Source of the DNA: Thermoplasmata archaeon
Lineage (GTDB): Archaea; Thermoplasmatota; Thermoplasmata; Thermoplasmatales; Thermoplasmataceae
Length of the DNA stretch: 39,473 bases
Assembly (NCBI GenBank): GCA_021799185.1
Contig: JAJZAW010000002.1
Span: forward strand, 1 to 39,473
Direction: 5' to 3'
Below the pieces are notes generated by a model. It had not been told where the DNA came from. It saw only the letters and a list, made by a program, of their open reading frames with translations, and searched no databases. Below, piece by piece: positions 9,988 to 18,015 of this stretch (positions within the stretch are counted from its first letter, which is position 1; each line of letters opens with the position of its first letter). The translations under genes were made by a program, and so were the position numbers.

Positions 9988-11007
9988 TTAATCGCCCACA
10001 AAGACTATCCGGCTTCCCTGGTATTCTATGCGGAAGTCCTCGCGCTTAAGCGGTTCCAGGGCTCTACATATGTTTTCATGTTTTCCTTCATCGGAATAAA
10101 TCAGGAGGAATCCGCCACCTCCGGCTCCAATCATCTTTCCTCCACTGGCCCCATTTTCCATGGCAGAACCGTAGAGAGAATCAATCCATGTATCAGTAAT
10201 CCCGGAGGCCAGAGATTTTTTCTCCATCCAGTTTATGTGCATGAGGCTCCCAACATCATCAATGTTACCTGAGGACATAGCCTGGAACGCCCTGTACGCA
10301 ATATCCTTCATCCTGTCATAACTGGAGACCTTCATCTCAACGCCCTTGGCCTGGTTCCTATGTATATCAGTTGAACTCCGTTCCCTGCCTGTGTAGAAGA
10401 GAAGCAGGGATTTTTCAAGCTTTTTCCTGCTTTCCTCGCTCATTATGACTGGCCTGACCTCAACACGTTCATCTGGATAGAACTCCATGAGCTGTATGCC
10501 CCCATAGGCTGCCATATACTGATCCTGTTTTCCTCCAGGTTCACCCATGATCTCCCTTTCAATTTTTACAGCTTCCTCGGCAAGCTGCTTTGGCGACGCA
10601 TGTTCTCCCAAGTATGCATGAAGTGCATTGAGGAGGCCCACTATGAATGTGCTGCTTGATCCCAGCCCTGTGCCCCTTGATGGTATGTCAGAAATGCTCA
10701 CTATTTCAATGCCGCCATCAATGTTCAGAAGTTTCAGTGCCTCACGAACTGTAGGATGCTTTATCTGATCCACATGATCCACGATTTCCGTGACCGAATA
10801 GCTGACCCTGATTCTGGAATCGAACTTCTTGTTCACAATAACGTAAATGTACTTGTTTATGGATGCAGACACAACAGCTCCGGGCCCGTGGATGCGGTAA
10901 TACGACGGTATGTCCGTTCCACCTCCCACGAAGGTGATACGGAGAGGCGTCCTTGACATTATCATTCTTCTTTTCAAGCTGTGGTCAGGAGTTCCAAACT
11001 CGGTCAC
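9988..11007 (-). CDS. GHMP-family sugar kinase (heptose 7-phosphate kinase-like)
   Basis: SRTPLRITFVGGGTDIPSYY...GAVVSASINKYIYV and SRGTGLGSSSTFIVGLLNAL motifs. Confidence 0.85.
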   Translation of the reverse strand: MTEFGTPDHSLKRRMIMSRTPLRITFVGGGTDIPSYYRIHGPGAVVSASINKYIYVIVNKKFDSRIRVSYSVTEIVDHVDQIKHPTVREALKLLNIDGGIEIVSISDIPSRGTGLGSSSTFIVGLLNALHAYLGEHASPKQLAEEAVKIEREIMGEPGGKQDQYMAAYGGIQLMEFYPDERVEVRPVIMSEESRKKLEKSLLLFYTGRERSSTDIHRNQAKGVEMKVSSYDRMKDIAYRAFQAMSSGNIDDVGSLMHINWMEKKSLASGITDTWIDSLYGSAMENGASGGKMIGAGGGGFLLIYSDEGKHENICRALEPLKREDFRIEYQGSRIVFVGD

Positions 11008-11022
11008 TTAATCACCCGGAAT

Positions 11023-11934
11023 TCATCTGTAGTAACGGTTAATGAGTTCCAGACCCTGATCAAGGCCAATCTTTGGTGTGAATCCAAGTTTATTCTTCAT
11101 CTTTGTAGTATCCGCAAGTGTCTCCATGACATAATTCTTCACAGGCATGGGTATGTACTCGGGCTTGATGTTCTTTCCAAGCATACTGTTCAGCTTGCCC
11201 ACCAGCTCATTGAGGCTGTAATTCTTTCCGTAGCCCACGTTGAATATTTCAAATCCCTTCACATCGGATGCCTTGACAAGGGCATCAGCAACGTCACCCG
11301 CAAATATGAAATCCCTTCTCTGCTCGCCGTCGCCATAGATGACAGGTGCCTTGTCCTTCTTCATCGCCCAGAGAAACTGGGTTGCAAGATTGGCATAGCC
11401 GCCCTTGGACTGTTCGTGATATCCGTACACTGAAAAGAAACGCATTGCTGAAACATTAACCCCGTAAAGTTTCTGGTAAAGGAGCCCCAGCCTTTCTGAG
11501 GCAATTCTCCCTTCCGTATACAGATCTGTTACTTCAGGAATTATGTCTTCCCTGTGTGGTGGCTTTACACCATTATAGATTGATGAGGTGGATGAGAAAA
11601 CCACAGTTGAACCATGATCCTTTGCATATTCTAGCACCGCTGTCATTCCGGCAACGACCTCGGATACAAGCATCGGATTTTCCCTGTACATGGGGGAAGC
11701 AGAGTAGAAACCCAGGTGAAATACGGCATCAGCATCCACATCCAGCCTTGAAATTGATCTGGCATCATCGTTTATAACCTTCAGGTTCTCGGATTCGAAC
11801 TCCTTAAGATTCTGGTTGGACCCGGTGTGAAGGTTGTCAATAACTATGACCTCATTATCGTTTACCAGCTTTTCAACAAGGTTTGTGCCAATGAAGCCGG
11901 CGCCACCTGTCACTATGACTGTCTTATTCCTCAT
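11023..11934 (-). CDS. NAD-dependent epimerase/dehydratase (extended SDR, UDP-glucose 4-epimerase-like)
   Basis: VTGGAGFIGTNLVEKL Rossmann motif; NVSAMRFFSVYG segment. Confidence 0.85.
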   Translation of the reverse strand: MRNKTVIVTGGAGFIGTNLVEKLVNDNEVIVIDNLHTGSNQNLKEFESENLKVINDDARSISRLDVDADAVFHLGFYSASPMYRENPMLVSEVVAGMTAVLEYAKDHGSTVVFSSTSSIYNGVKPPHREDIIPEVTDLYTEGRIASERLGLLYQKLYGVNVSAMRFFSVYGYHEQSKGGYANLATQFLWAMKKDKAPVIYGDGEQRRDFIFAGDVADALVKASDVKGFEIFNVGYGKNYSLNELVGKLNSMLGKNIKPEYIPMPVKNYVMETLADTTKMKNKLGFTPKIGLDQGLELINRYYR

Positions 11935-12039
11935 ACTGTGTGGAAAGGGAAAGGGATATAATAAATAATTCTGGACAAACTCAGAATCGGCGCTGGCATA
12001 TATGCATTGATGGTTGCAGCCTGATCCACTGAAGTGAAG

Positions 12040-12615
12040 TTAAAGCACCACTGCAGAGAATTTATAAACCGACACCGAAGGATCTTTCCAGGCGTTCGGG
12101 CTCAGCCCTGCCTTTTCGCAGGTGGCTTCGAGAAATTCCAGAGGGCCAAAGCCATTTTCTGTTGCAACCTGCGGCAGCAGCACGCCTGAAGCTACGGGGC
12201 TGACAACCATGAGGCCTTCACTGCCAATCTTCAAATTCTGGATATCTTTGGCCTTCATTGGCTCAATGGGGCCCAGAACGGTGATTTCCACCTCAATGTT
12301 CTCCAGTTCCGATTTCGAAACAGACCTGAATCTGGGGTCTTCGGAAGCAGCAAGCACAGCTGCCCTCCTAGTTGCGTCCCACATTTCAAAGGTTGGATAA
12401 ATGTAGCCAATGCAGCCCCTCAGCTCTCCACGGTTTTTCAGCGTCACAAATACGCCTGCCTTCTTCTTCAGAACGGGGTCATCTATGCGCGGATGATAAG
12501 CCATGCCAGAGAGATTTGACCGAATCGCGGTTAGGGCTATATCTCTAAGTTTTACCCCGTCAACCTCACTGAGATTTTCAAGAAACTCTTCCGGTGCATC
12601 GCCCTGCATGTTCAT
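12040..12615 (-). CDS. AMMECR1 family protein
   Basis: GVFVTLKNRGELRGCIGYIYP (LRGCIG motif), GVLLPQVATENG. Confidence 0.92.
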   Translation of the reverse strand: MNMQGDAPEEFLENLSEVDGVKLRDIALTAIRSNLSGMAYHPRIDDPVLKKKAGVFVTLKNRGELRGCIGYIYPTFEMWDATRRAAVLAASEDPRFRSVSKSELENIEVEITVLGPIEPMKAKDIQNLKIGSEGLMVVSPVASGVLLPQVATENGFGPLEFLEATCEKAGLSPNAWKDPSVSVYKFSAVVL

Positions 12616-12760
12616 GAAATCACATGCGGATTAGTTTAATCTACTTTACCGATTGGCAAACTCTTGCCATTGAAGTGCTATCAAATTAACATTCAGCGTA
12701 AATTTTGCAAAATCACGGTGAGACCAATCCTTAAAAGCCCGTATTGCTTATTTATGAATC

Positions 12761-13585
12761 ATGCAGGATGATCGTCCCCCGTCGGTAAGTGGTGCCTTTT
12801 ACCCTTCAGATCCAAAGGAATTGCAGGATGTCATAAGCACTATGCTGTCCCTGGTTAATACACAGGTTTCTATCAATCCGGAAAAGCTGATTGGCGTTGT
12901 TGTACCGCATGCAGGCTATATTTATTCTGGCCAGACTGCGGCCCATGCATATTCCCTGGTTAAAAATTCCACTAAAAGGGAATATGTCATCATTGGCCCG
13001 AATCATTCTTCTTATCCTCCAGAGACATCAATTTACCCCGGAGGCGAATGGATAACACCACTTGGCCGGAGTCCTGTGGACGCAGTTATGGCTGAGGAGA
13101 TAATGGAAAGGGCGCGTGGATCAAAACTGGACGAAAAAGCTCACCGAAAGGAGCATTCAGTGGAGGTTCAACTTCCTTTTCTGCAGTACCTATTTGATGC
13201 TGAGTTCACCTTTGTGCCCATCATAATGGGAGATCAGAGGATGGAAATGGCAGCATACCTTTCCCATGGGCTCATGTCCATGAAAAAGCTACCTCTGATC
13301 ATAGCATCTTCTGATCTGACCCACTATGAGCCTCTGGAAACTGCCAGACGTAAGGACAGAATGCTCCTGGATGCAGTTGAATCCCTTGATCTGCACAGGT
13401 TCTACAGAACGCTTGAACAGAATGTCATAACTGCATGCGGCTATGGGGCAATTGCAACCCTTATGTCAGTTACAGGGGAACTTGGCGGCAAGATGCAAGT
13501 GCTTAATTATTCCACATCCTATGAAACATCTGGAGAAAGTTACAGCGTTGTTGGCTATTCAGCAATTGCGGCATATATTGAATAA
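12761..13585 (+). CDS. MEMO1 family protein (AmmeMemoRadiSam system protein B)
   Basis: RPPSVSGAFYPSDP, GVVVPHAGYIYSGQTAAHAY, EHSVEVQLPFLQYL, SSDLTHYE. Confidence 0.95.
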   Translation: MQDDRPPSVSGAFYPSDPKELQDVISTMLSLVNTQVSINPEKLIGVVVPHAGYIYSGQTAAHAYSLVKNSTKREYVIIGPNHSSYPPETSIYPGGEWITPLGRSPVDAVMAEEIMERARGSKLDEKAHRKEHSVEVQLPFLQYLFDAEFTFVPIIMGDQRMEMAAYLSHGLMSMKKLPLIIASSDLTHYEPLETARRKDRMLLDAVESLDLHRFYRTLEQNVITACGYGAIATLMSVTGELGGKMQVLNYSTSYETSGESYSVVGYSAIAAYIE

Positions 13586-13599
13586 TGGAGGCGATATGA

Positions 13600-14655
13600 G
13601 CGAAAGTTGCAGTCCTTTACACAAAAAATTCTGATGGGACAATCACGTGCACTGCCTGCAGGAGATATTGCCGACTCCACCAGGGCCAGACCGGATTCTG
13701 CGGAGTTAGGACATTCCGTGGCAATGACCTGTTTCTGGATGTATATGGCCTTCCCTACGCCATAAACATTGATCCCATAGAGAAGAAACCTGTACTCCAT
13801 GCATATCCAAATTCAAGAATCTATTCCTTCGGAACATCAGGCTGTGATTTTGCATGCAAATTCTGCCAGAACTATGACATGAGCCAGAGGAGAGAAATGG
13901 CCGGCATAGAAATGGGGCCTGAGGAAATAGTGAGGGATGCTGTGAGGAGGGGCTGTGCCGGAATAGCGTATACGTACAATGAACCCACCATATTTACTGA
14001 GTTTGCGCACGATGTTGGAATCATAGCCCACAAGTATGGCCTTTTCAACATATATGTAACAAACGGCTATGAAACACCGGAATCCATTGAGATGATTTCT
14101 GAGTTTCTGGACTTTGCCACTGTCGATTTCAAGGGCAATGCTTCTGTTGAATTTTACAGAAAGTTCATGTCGGTTCCAGACCCGGGATTCATATTCGACA
14201 CCATTCGCCTTTTCAGGGATGCAGGTGTTCATCTGGAAGTTACCGACCTTGTTATTCCGGAGGTGGGTGATGATCTTGAGAAAGCTGAGCATATGATTCG
14301 GAAGTTGATGGATATTCTGGGTGACGCAGTTCCACTGAGTTTCCTCAGGTATCACCCTGACTATAAGATGACCGTCCCGTCAACCCCCGTTGAAACGCTG
14401 ATGAATCATTACAGAAAGGCCAAGGAAATGGGGCTGAAATTCGTGTACATAGGAAATGTGCCTGGCATCGATCAGCAGAATACCTATTGCCCCAGCTGTG
14501 GAGAACTGATCATCCGGAGGGATGCCATGAAGACCATCTCAGTTCACCTCACAGAAGATGGAAAATGCCCCTCATGCGGCACACCCATACCTGTTGTTAC
14601 GGGAAAGTATTCTCCTCCAGGGCAATCTGCTGTGCCGGAAGGAAAAGCCCACTGA
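13600..14655 (+). CDS. amrS: AmmeMemoRadiSam system radical SAM enzyme; 5' end apparently frame-disrupted
   Basis: The listed ORF starts at ATG 13879, but the same frame is open from 13600: AKVAVLYTKNSDGTITCTACRRYCRLHQGQTGFCGVR...DPIEKKPVLHAYPNSRIYSFGTSGCDFACKFCQNYDM. This includes the CxxxCxxC cluster motif. No ATG/GTG/TTG is in frame before 13879. Confidence 0.85.
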   Translation, partial: AKVAVLYTKNSDGTITCTACRRYCRLHQGQTGFCGVRTFRGNDLFLDVYGLPYAINIDPIEKKPVLHAYPNSRIYSFGTSGCDFACKFCQNYDMSQRREMAGIEMGPEEIVRDAVRRGCAGIAYTYNEPTIFTEFAHDVGIIAHKYGLFNIYVTNGYETPESIEMISEFLDFATVDFKGNASVEFYRKFMSVPDPGFIFDTIRLFRDAGVHLEVTDLVIPEVGDDLEKAEHMIRKLMDILGDAVPLSFLRYHPDYKMTVPSTPVETLMNHYRKAKEMGLKFVYIGNVPGIDQQNTYCPSCGELIIRRDAMKTISVHLTEDGKCPSCGTPIPVVTGKYSPPGQSAVPEGKAH

Positions 14656-14705
14656 TATGCAGGCGTCAACAGGAAACGGATATATTCAGCGCATCGTGTG
14701 GTGTA

Positions 14706-15233
14706 TCAGGATACCAGATTGAGAAAGTTGCCAAGCACCGTAACCGCTATCCCCAGCACAAACATCGTTATTATCCAGAAAATGTAATTTCCATTTACAG
14801 ATTTGGCTATGCCTGCTCCAAGAAGCGCCATTGCCCCATCTGCAAGATATATGGCTATCAATCCCCGTGTAGGAAATAGAATTGCCAGCGAGAGTGGCAG
14901 CATGGCGCCAACAAAGCCGCTTAATATTGATGCGCCCGTGCCCGCAACAGATTCCACAAGGATGTCCTTTCCTATCCTGCTCTTCACCAGGTAGCTGGGA
15001 GAACGGAGCATCAACTGCCTGGAACTATGGGATATTTCCCCGCGCAGCTTTGAATATTCCGCTATGAAGAAGCTGAATCCGCCCACGAAAGATGAGCCGA
15101 ATGCAATCCTGAATGCCAGGTCAATCCCTGAAAAATTACCCTCTATGACCGTTCTTGAAATCAGCATAAGTGTTGTAATAATGCCGTCAGATAGTCCCAG
15201 TGTAAGAGGGAAGATTATATTTGAGTTATTCAT
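14706..15233 (-). CDS. VIT1/CCC1-like membrane protein
   Basis: LTLGLSDGIITTLMLISRTVI...GSSFVGGFSFFIAEYS plus C-terminal TM segments; family call by resemblance. Confidence 0.55.
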   Translation of the reverse strand: MNNSNIIFPLTLGLSDGIITTLMLISRTVIEGNFSGIDLAFRIAFGSSFVGGFSFFIAEYSKLRGEISHSSRQLMLRSPSYLVKSRIGKDILVESVAGTGASILSGFVGAMLPLSLAILFPTRGLIAIYLADGAMALLGAGIAKSVNGNYIFWIITMFVLGIAVTVLGNFLNLVS

Positions 15234-15510
15234 CTCTTCTTATGCTTTCTACTATTCTTTTGCCAACCGCAATCTCGTCAACGGAATGAATCACAGATCC
15301 TGTTTCTTCAATGGAATTTATCAGTTCAGAAAAATCAATCCCATTACCTTCAACCGTGATTATGGTTCCCATGGTTTCCATATCCATTTCAGTAACACTG
15401 ACGTTGACGGCTTCAACCCCTGGAACCTTCTCTATTGCTGATGCAAGTTCCAGAAGTGAGGGGCGGTTCAGCGCCTTGTCAACGTCAAGGATAACTCTTC
15501 TTACTGTCAC
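15226..15510 (-). CDS. DUF211 family protein
   Basis: VRRVILDVDKALNRPSLLELASAIEKVPGVEAVNVSVTEMDMETMGTIITVEG; likely GTG start at 15510 rather than the longer ORF start. Confidence 0.85.
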   Translation of the reverse strand: MTVRRVILDVDKALNRPSLLELASAIEKVPGVEAVNVSVTEMDMETMGTIITVEGNGIDFSELINSIEETGSVIHSVDEIAVGKRIVESIRRDE

Positions 15511-15656
15511 GGCACCACCATTCCATAGCAACTCATAGAAAGGGATGAATGTTCAATAAATCCCGAAACTGCGTGGCATATCTCCCCATTTTCAATTTGG
15601 CCTGCAAAATGGCTTTTAACACCTTTTATTGACACTTTAATCTCTTTATTTTCCAT
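15507..15656 (-). CDS. Unlisted 49-aa ORF upstream of DUF211
   Basis: ATG at 15656, TGA at 15509..15507: MENKEIKVSIKGVKSHFAGQIENGEICHAVSGFIEHSSLSMSCYGMVVP. Stop overlaps the DUF211 GTG start (GTGA). Confidence 0.55.
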   Translation of the reverse strand: MENKEIKVSIKGVKSHFAGQIENGEICHAVSGFIEHSSLSMSCYGMVVP

Positions 15657-15755
15657 ATTTTTCTTTTATTATTAATTCTTTTGGAGGTTTATTTTCCCTT
15701 AGAGTAGATGCCCCGTCCGAAATTTTAGCTACAATAATGGTATTGATCGCTTCGA

Positions 15756-16361
15756 TTACTGGTCCATATTTGCATTGCTACCGGAAAGTTTTTTCATGGC
15801 TGCCCTGATTCTTCCAGAATATCTTGACAGATCTGCAATAATCACGATGACAAATATGCTGAATATTATGGTCACTCCGAAGAACGCACCCAGTAAAGTC
15901 CTCGTCTCCGTAAGGCTCTGCGACATTCCTGATACGGAAATAAGTATGTACATTACTGCTGCTATTGAGATTCCGTATATCATGACGAGCGTATGAATCA
16001 GCCCGGAAACAAACCGCACTCTTTCAAGGTCTATTGATGGCTGAATTGCCTTTTTCATTGATCCGTATAGTTTTTCGATATCATCGCCGGTCCTGCGAGC
16101 CGCTCCTGTCACGGATTCCACGACGCCACTTTCCCCCTGTTCAGCTGAATTTACAAGTTTCTCAGCAGCCTGACTGGCATTGCTGGAAACAAAAAAATTA
16201 AGGAGTTCACGCATGAAGGATAGATTCAAAATGCTCTCGAGTTCATCCACCTTGGACTCAAGTTCCGTAACATAATCCCTGAAGCCCTTTTTTACAGCCA
16301 TTGAAACGAGCACTGTTGCAATGAGAACGGCTGTGGGAATCAGGTAGAGGATTAAATTCAT
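15756..16361 (-). CDS. Membrane protein with coiled-coil region
   Basis: 201-aa ORF: N-terminal TM, KKGFRDYVTELESKVDELESILNL coiled coil, two C-terminal TM segments. Confidence 0.65.
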   Translation of the reverse strand: MNLILYLIPTAVLIATVLVSMAVKKGFRDYVTELESKVDELESILNLSFMRELLNFFVSSNASQAAEKLVNSAEQGESGVVESVTGAARRTGDDIEKLYGSMKKAIQPSIDLERVRFVSGLIHTLVMIYGISIAAVMYILISVSGMSQSLTETRTLLGAFFGVTIIFSIFVIVIIADLSRYSGRIRAAMKKLSGSNANMDQ

Positions 16362-16438
16362 CTAGAAAAGGTAAAGGTGGCTCATACTTAAAATATTTTC
16401 ACACTGTACGAGTCTGTTCGCGAAAAATAACCGGGAGA

Positions 16439-17197
16439 TCAATCCCTGGCAAATGTAAAATGCCTGATCTCTTCCAGCATTGACAGGCCATCGGTTGTTA
16501 TCTTATATTTCTGTTTTGCGCCGCTATTGTCGGATACTTCCAGAAGCCTGTTCTCCAGAAGCTCATTGACGGCACGTAGAGCAGATCTGTAATTCAAGTT
16601 GCACTTGTATATTATTTTGGTAATGCCAAGATCACCATAGGTTCTTGCAAGTGAGAGAATGTCATGCATAATCATGGTGTGGTCCCTCCGGTGCCTCATT
16701 GCCACGTCATCCCTGATTGAGGGTTCAGTTTCAATTTCTTCGTGATGCGGCTTAGCTTCCACAGGTTTTATGGTTTCGGCCATCATTGAACTCTTGCTGT
16801 TTACTCCTTCGAATGATATTCTAACGGTTTTGTCATCATTTGACAGGACCACCGCCCTAACTACAGGCACTGAAAACATTCCAGAAAGAAAATTCTCATA
16901 TGGAGTTAAGGTCGTACCGGATATGGCAAATTTCCTGCTCATTGATAGGTCTTTGGCGCGGAGATGGAGGAGGACTATGGCCTCCATCCTTTCCTGTTTT
17001 GTCCCTGACAAAAGTGAAATTGGAATGATTTCAGAACCATTGTTCTCTGAAACAAGAGCATAGTCAAACTGATGGATGATCTTGCTTGATCCCATGATAC
17101 TGAAATTTGCTTCCAGATGCCAGTCATCAAGATTGAACATTATTTCATCAGAACTGATTGCGGTCCTCTTCTTTGATGAAAATTCAGCTATTTCCAA
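16439..17197 (-). CDS. Winged-helix transcriptional regulator with novel N-terminal domain
   Basis: C-terminus MIMHDILSLARTYGDLGITKIIYKCNLNYRSALRAVNELLENRLLEV...YKITTDGLSMLEEI is a typical archaeal winged HTH (HTH_45/ArnR1-like). Confidence 0.75.
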   Translation of the reverse strand: MEIAEFSSKKRTAISSDEIMFNLDDWHLEANFSIMGSSKIIHQFDYALVSENNGSEIIPISLLSGTKQERMEAIVLLHLRAKDLSMSRKFAISGTTLTPYENFLSGMFSVPVVRAVVLSNDDKTVRISFEGVNSKSSMMAETIKPVEAKPHHEEIETEPSIRDDVAMRHRRDHTMIMHDILSLARTYGDLGITKIIYKCNLNYRSALRAVNELLENRLLEVSDNSGAKQKYKITTDGLSMLEEIRHFTFARD

Positions 17198-17224
17198 TAC
17201 ATCACCTTCCGTATTTCGTAATAT

Positions 17225-17242
17225 GAATGTATATTTTCATTC
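17225..17242. promoter_or_regulatory. Inverted repeat GAATG-N8-CATTC upstream of the wHTH gene
   Basis: GAATGTATATTTTCATTC, 28 bp upstream of the 17197 start, overlapping the probable TATA region. Confidence 0.4.
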
Positions 17243-17279
17243 GTATATATAGATTTTGTATTCAATGCGCATTTAACAT

Positions 17280-17288
17280 TGTCGGACA
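17280..17288. promoter_or_regulatory. Palindrome TGTCGGACA, copy 1 of 3
   Basis: TTGTCGGACAA; TGTC-N-GACA. Confidence 0.45.
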
Positions 17289-17364
17289 AATATTTTAATT
17301 AAATATGTTATATTATATTTTATGCTATTATTGTTTATTCCCAACACATCTTCATGGATCATGC

Positions 17365-17373
17365 TGTCAGACA
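17365..17373. promoter_or_regulatory. Palindrome TGTCAGACA, copy 2 of 3
   Basis: CTGTCAGACAA; TGTC-N-GACA. Confidence 0.45.
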
Positions 17374-17590
17374 ATTTTGAAATTTCACCGGAGTTGATGG
17401 ACATGGCATGAATTTCCTTATTTCACAGCATTTTCCTTCACTATTTTTTTAGAAGTTAATTCTCAATTGAAAATCGTCATTTGTCTATATTACGGAGTTT
17501 GCTTTTAATACAGATTTTTCCAGTCAAGGTAGAATTTTACACATGCTCGGTAATTCTATGGAAAATTTCTGTCGAAGTCTTGTATGCCAA

Positions 17591-17599
17591 TGTCTGACA
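17591..17599. promoter_or_regulatory. Palindrome TGTCTGACA, copy 3 of 3, next to TATA-like tttatat
   Basis: ATGTCTGACAAAATTTATATCC just upstream of the micro-ORF at 17633. Confidence 0.45.
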
Positions 17600-17632
17600 A
17601 AATTTATATCCTTCTAAAAAAATAACTTTAGC

Positions 17633-17731
17633 ATGAGGAACCTGAAAATAAGAGAAACGTTCTGGGATGAGGTTTCGAGGATTATGCAAATTATAAGGGA
17701 GACTGGCGAACCGCAAACGCAACACAAGTGA
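17633..17731 (+). CDS. Unlisted 32-aa micro-ORF
   Basis: MRNLKIRETFWDEVSRIMQIIRETGEPQTQHK; TATA-like tttatat about 30 nt upstream, consistent with a leaderless or near-leaderless transcript. Confidence 0.45.
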   Translation: MRNLKIRETFWDEVSRIMQIIRETGEPQTQHK

Positions 17732-17768
17732 TCACGAAACCTTTTATTTTTGTTCATAATAATCATCT

Positions 17769-17867
17769 GTGGAGCAAAGAGTAAAGATATTCTGGGTTGT
17801 AATGCTGATAGCTATTCTCAACATGGCTATCCTCCTTTTAGTGGCCTTCCTTAATGTTTCATTTTAG
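17769..17867 (+). CDS. Unlisted 32-aa single-TM micro-ORF
   Basis: GTG start: VEQRVKIFWVVMLIAILNMAILLLVAFLNVSF; TATA-like ccttttattttt about 25 nt upstream. Confidence 0.45.
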   Translation: MEQRVKIFWVVMLIAILNMAILLLVAFLNVSF

Positions 17868-17912
17868 CCATATCATCCGAAAATTTTTATTATGGCAGTC
17901 CATCAGGAAGAA

Positions 17913-18015
17913 CCCGGCTTAGCTCAGTTGGTAGAGCGGCGGACTGTAGAGGGAATCCACGGCATGGAAAACCGCCGTAATCCGCAGGTCTCTGGTTCAA
18001 ATCCGGAAGCCGGGA
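17913..18015 (+). tRNA. tRNA-Tyr (GUA) with an intron of about 30 nt at position 37/38
   Basis: Acceptor CCCGGCT/AGCCGGG, D arm GCTCAGTTGGTAGAGC, anticodon arm GCGGA-CTGTAG-[intron 17950..17979]-A-TCCGC, T arm TCTGGTTCAAATCCGGA, discriminator A at 18015; C1:G72 as in archaeal tRNA-Tyr. Confidence 0.93.

Noticed and set aside
13555-13800. 81-aa minus-strand ORF
   Set aside because: Antisense to the N-terminal coding frame of AmrS, which has recognisable motifs.
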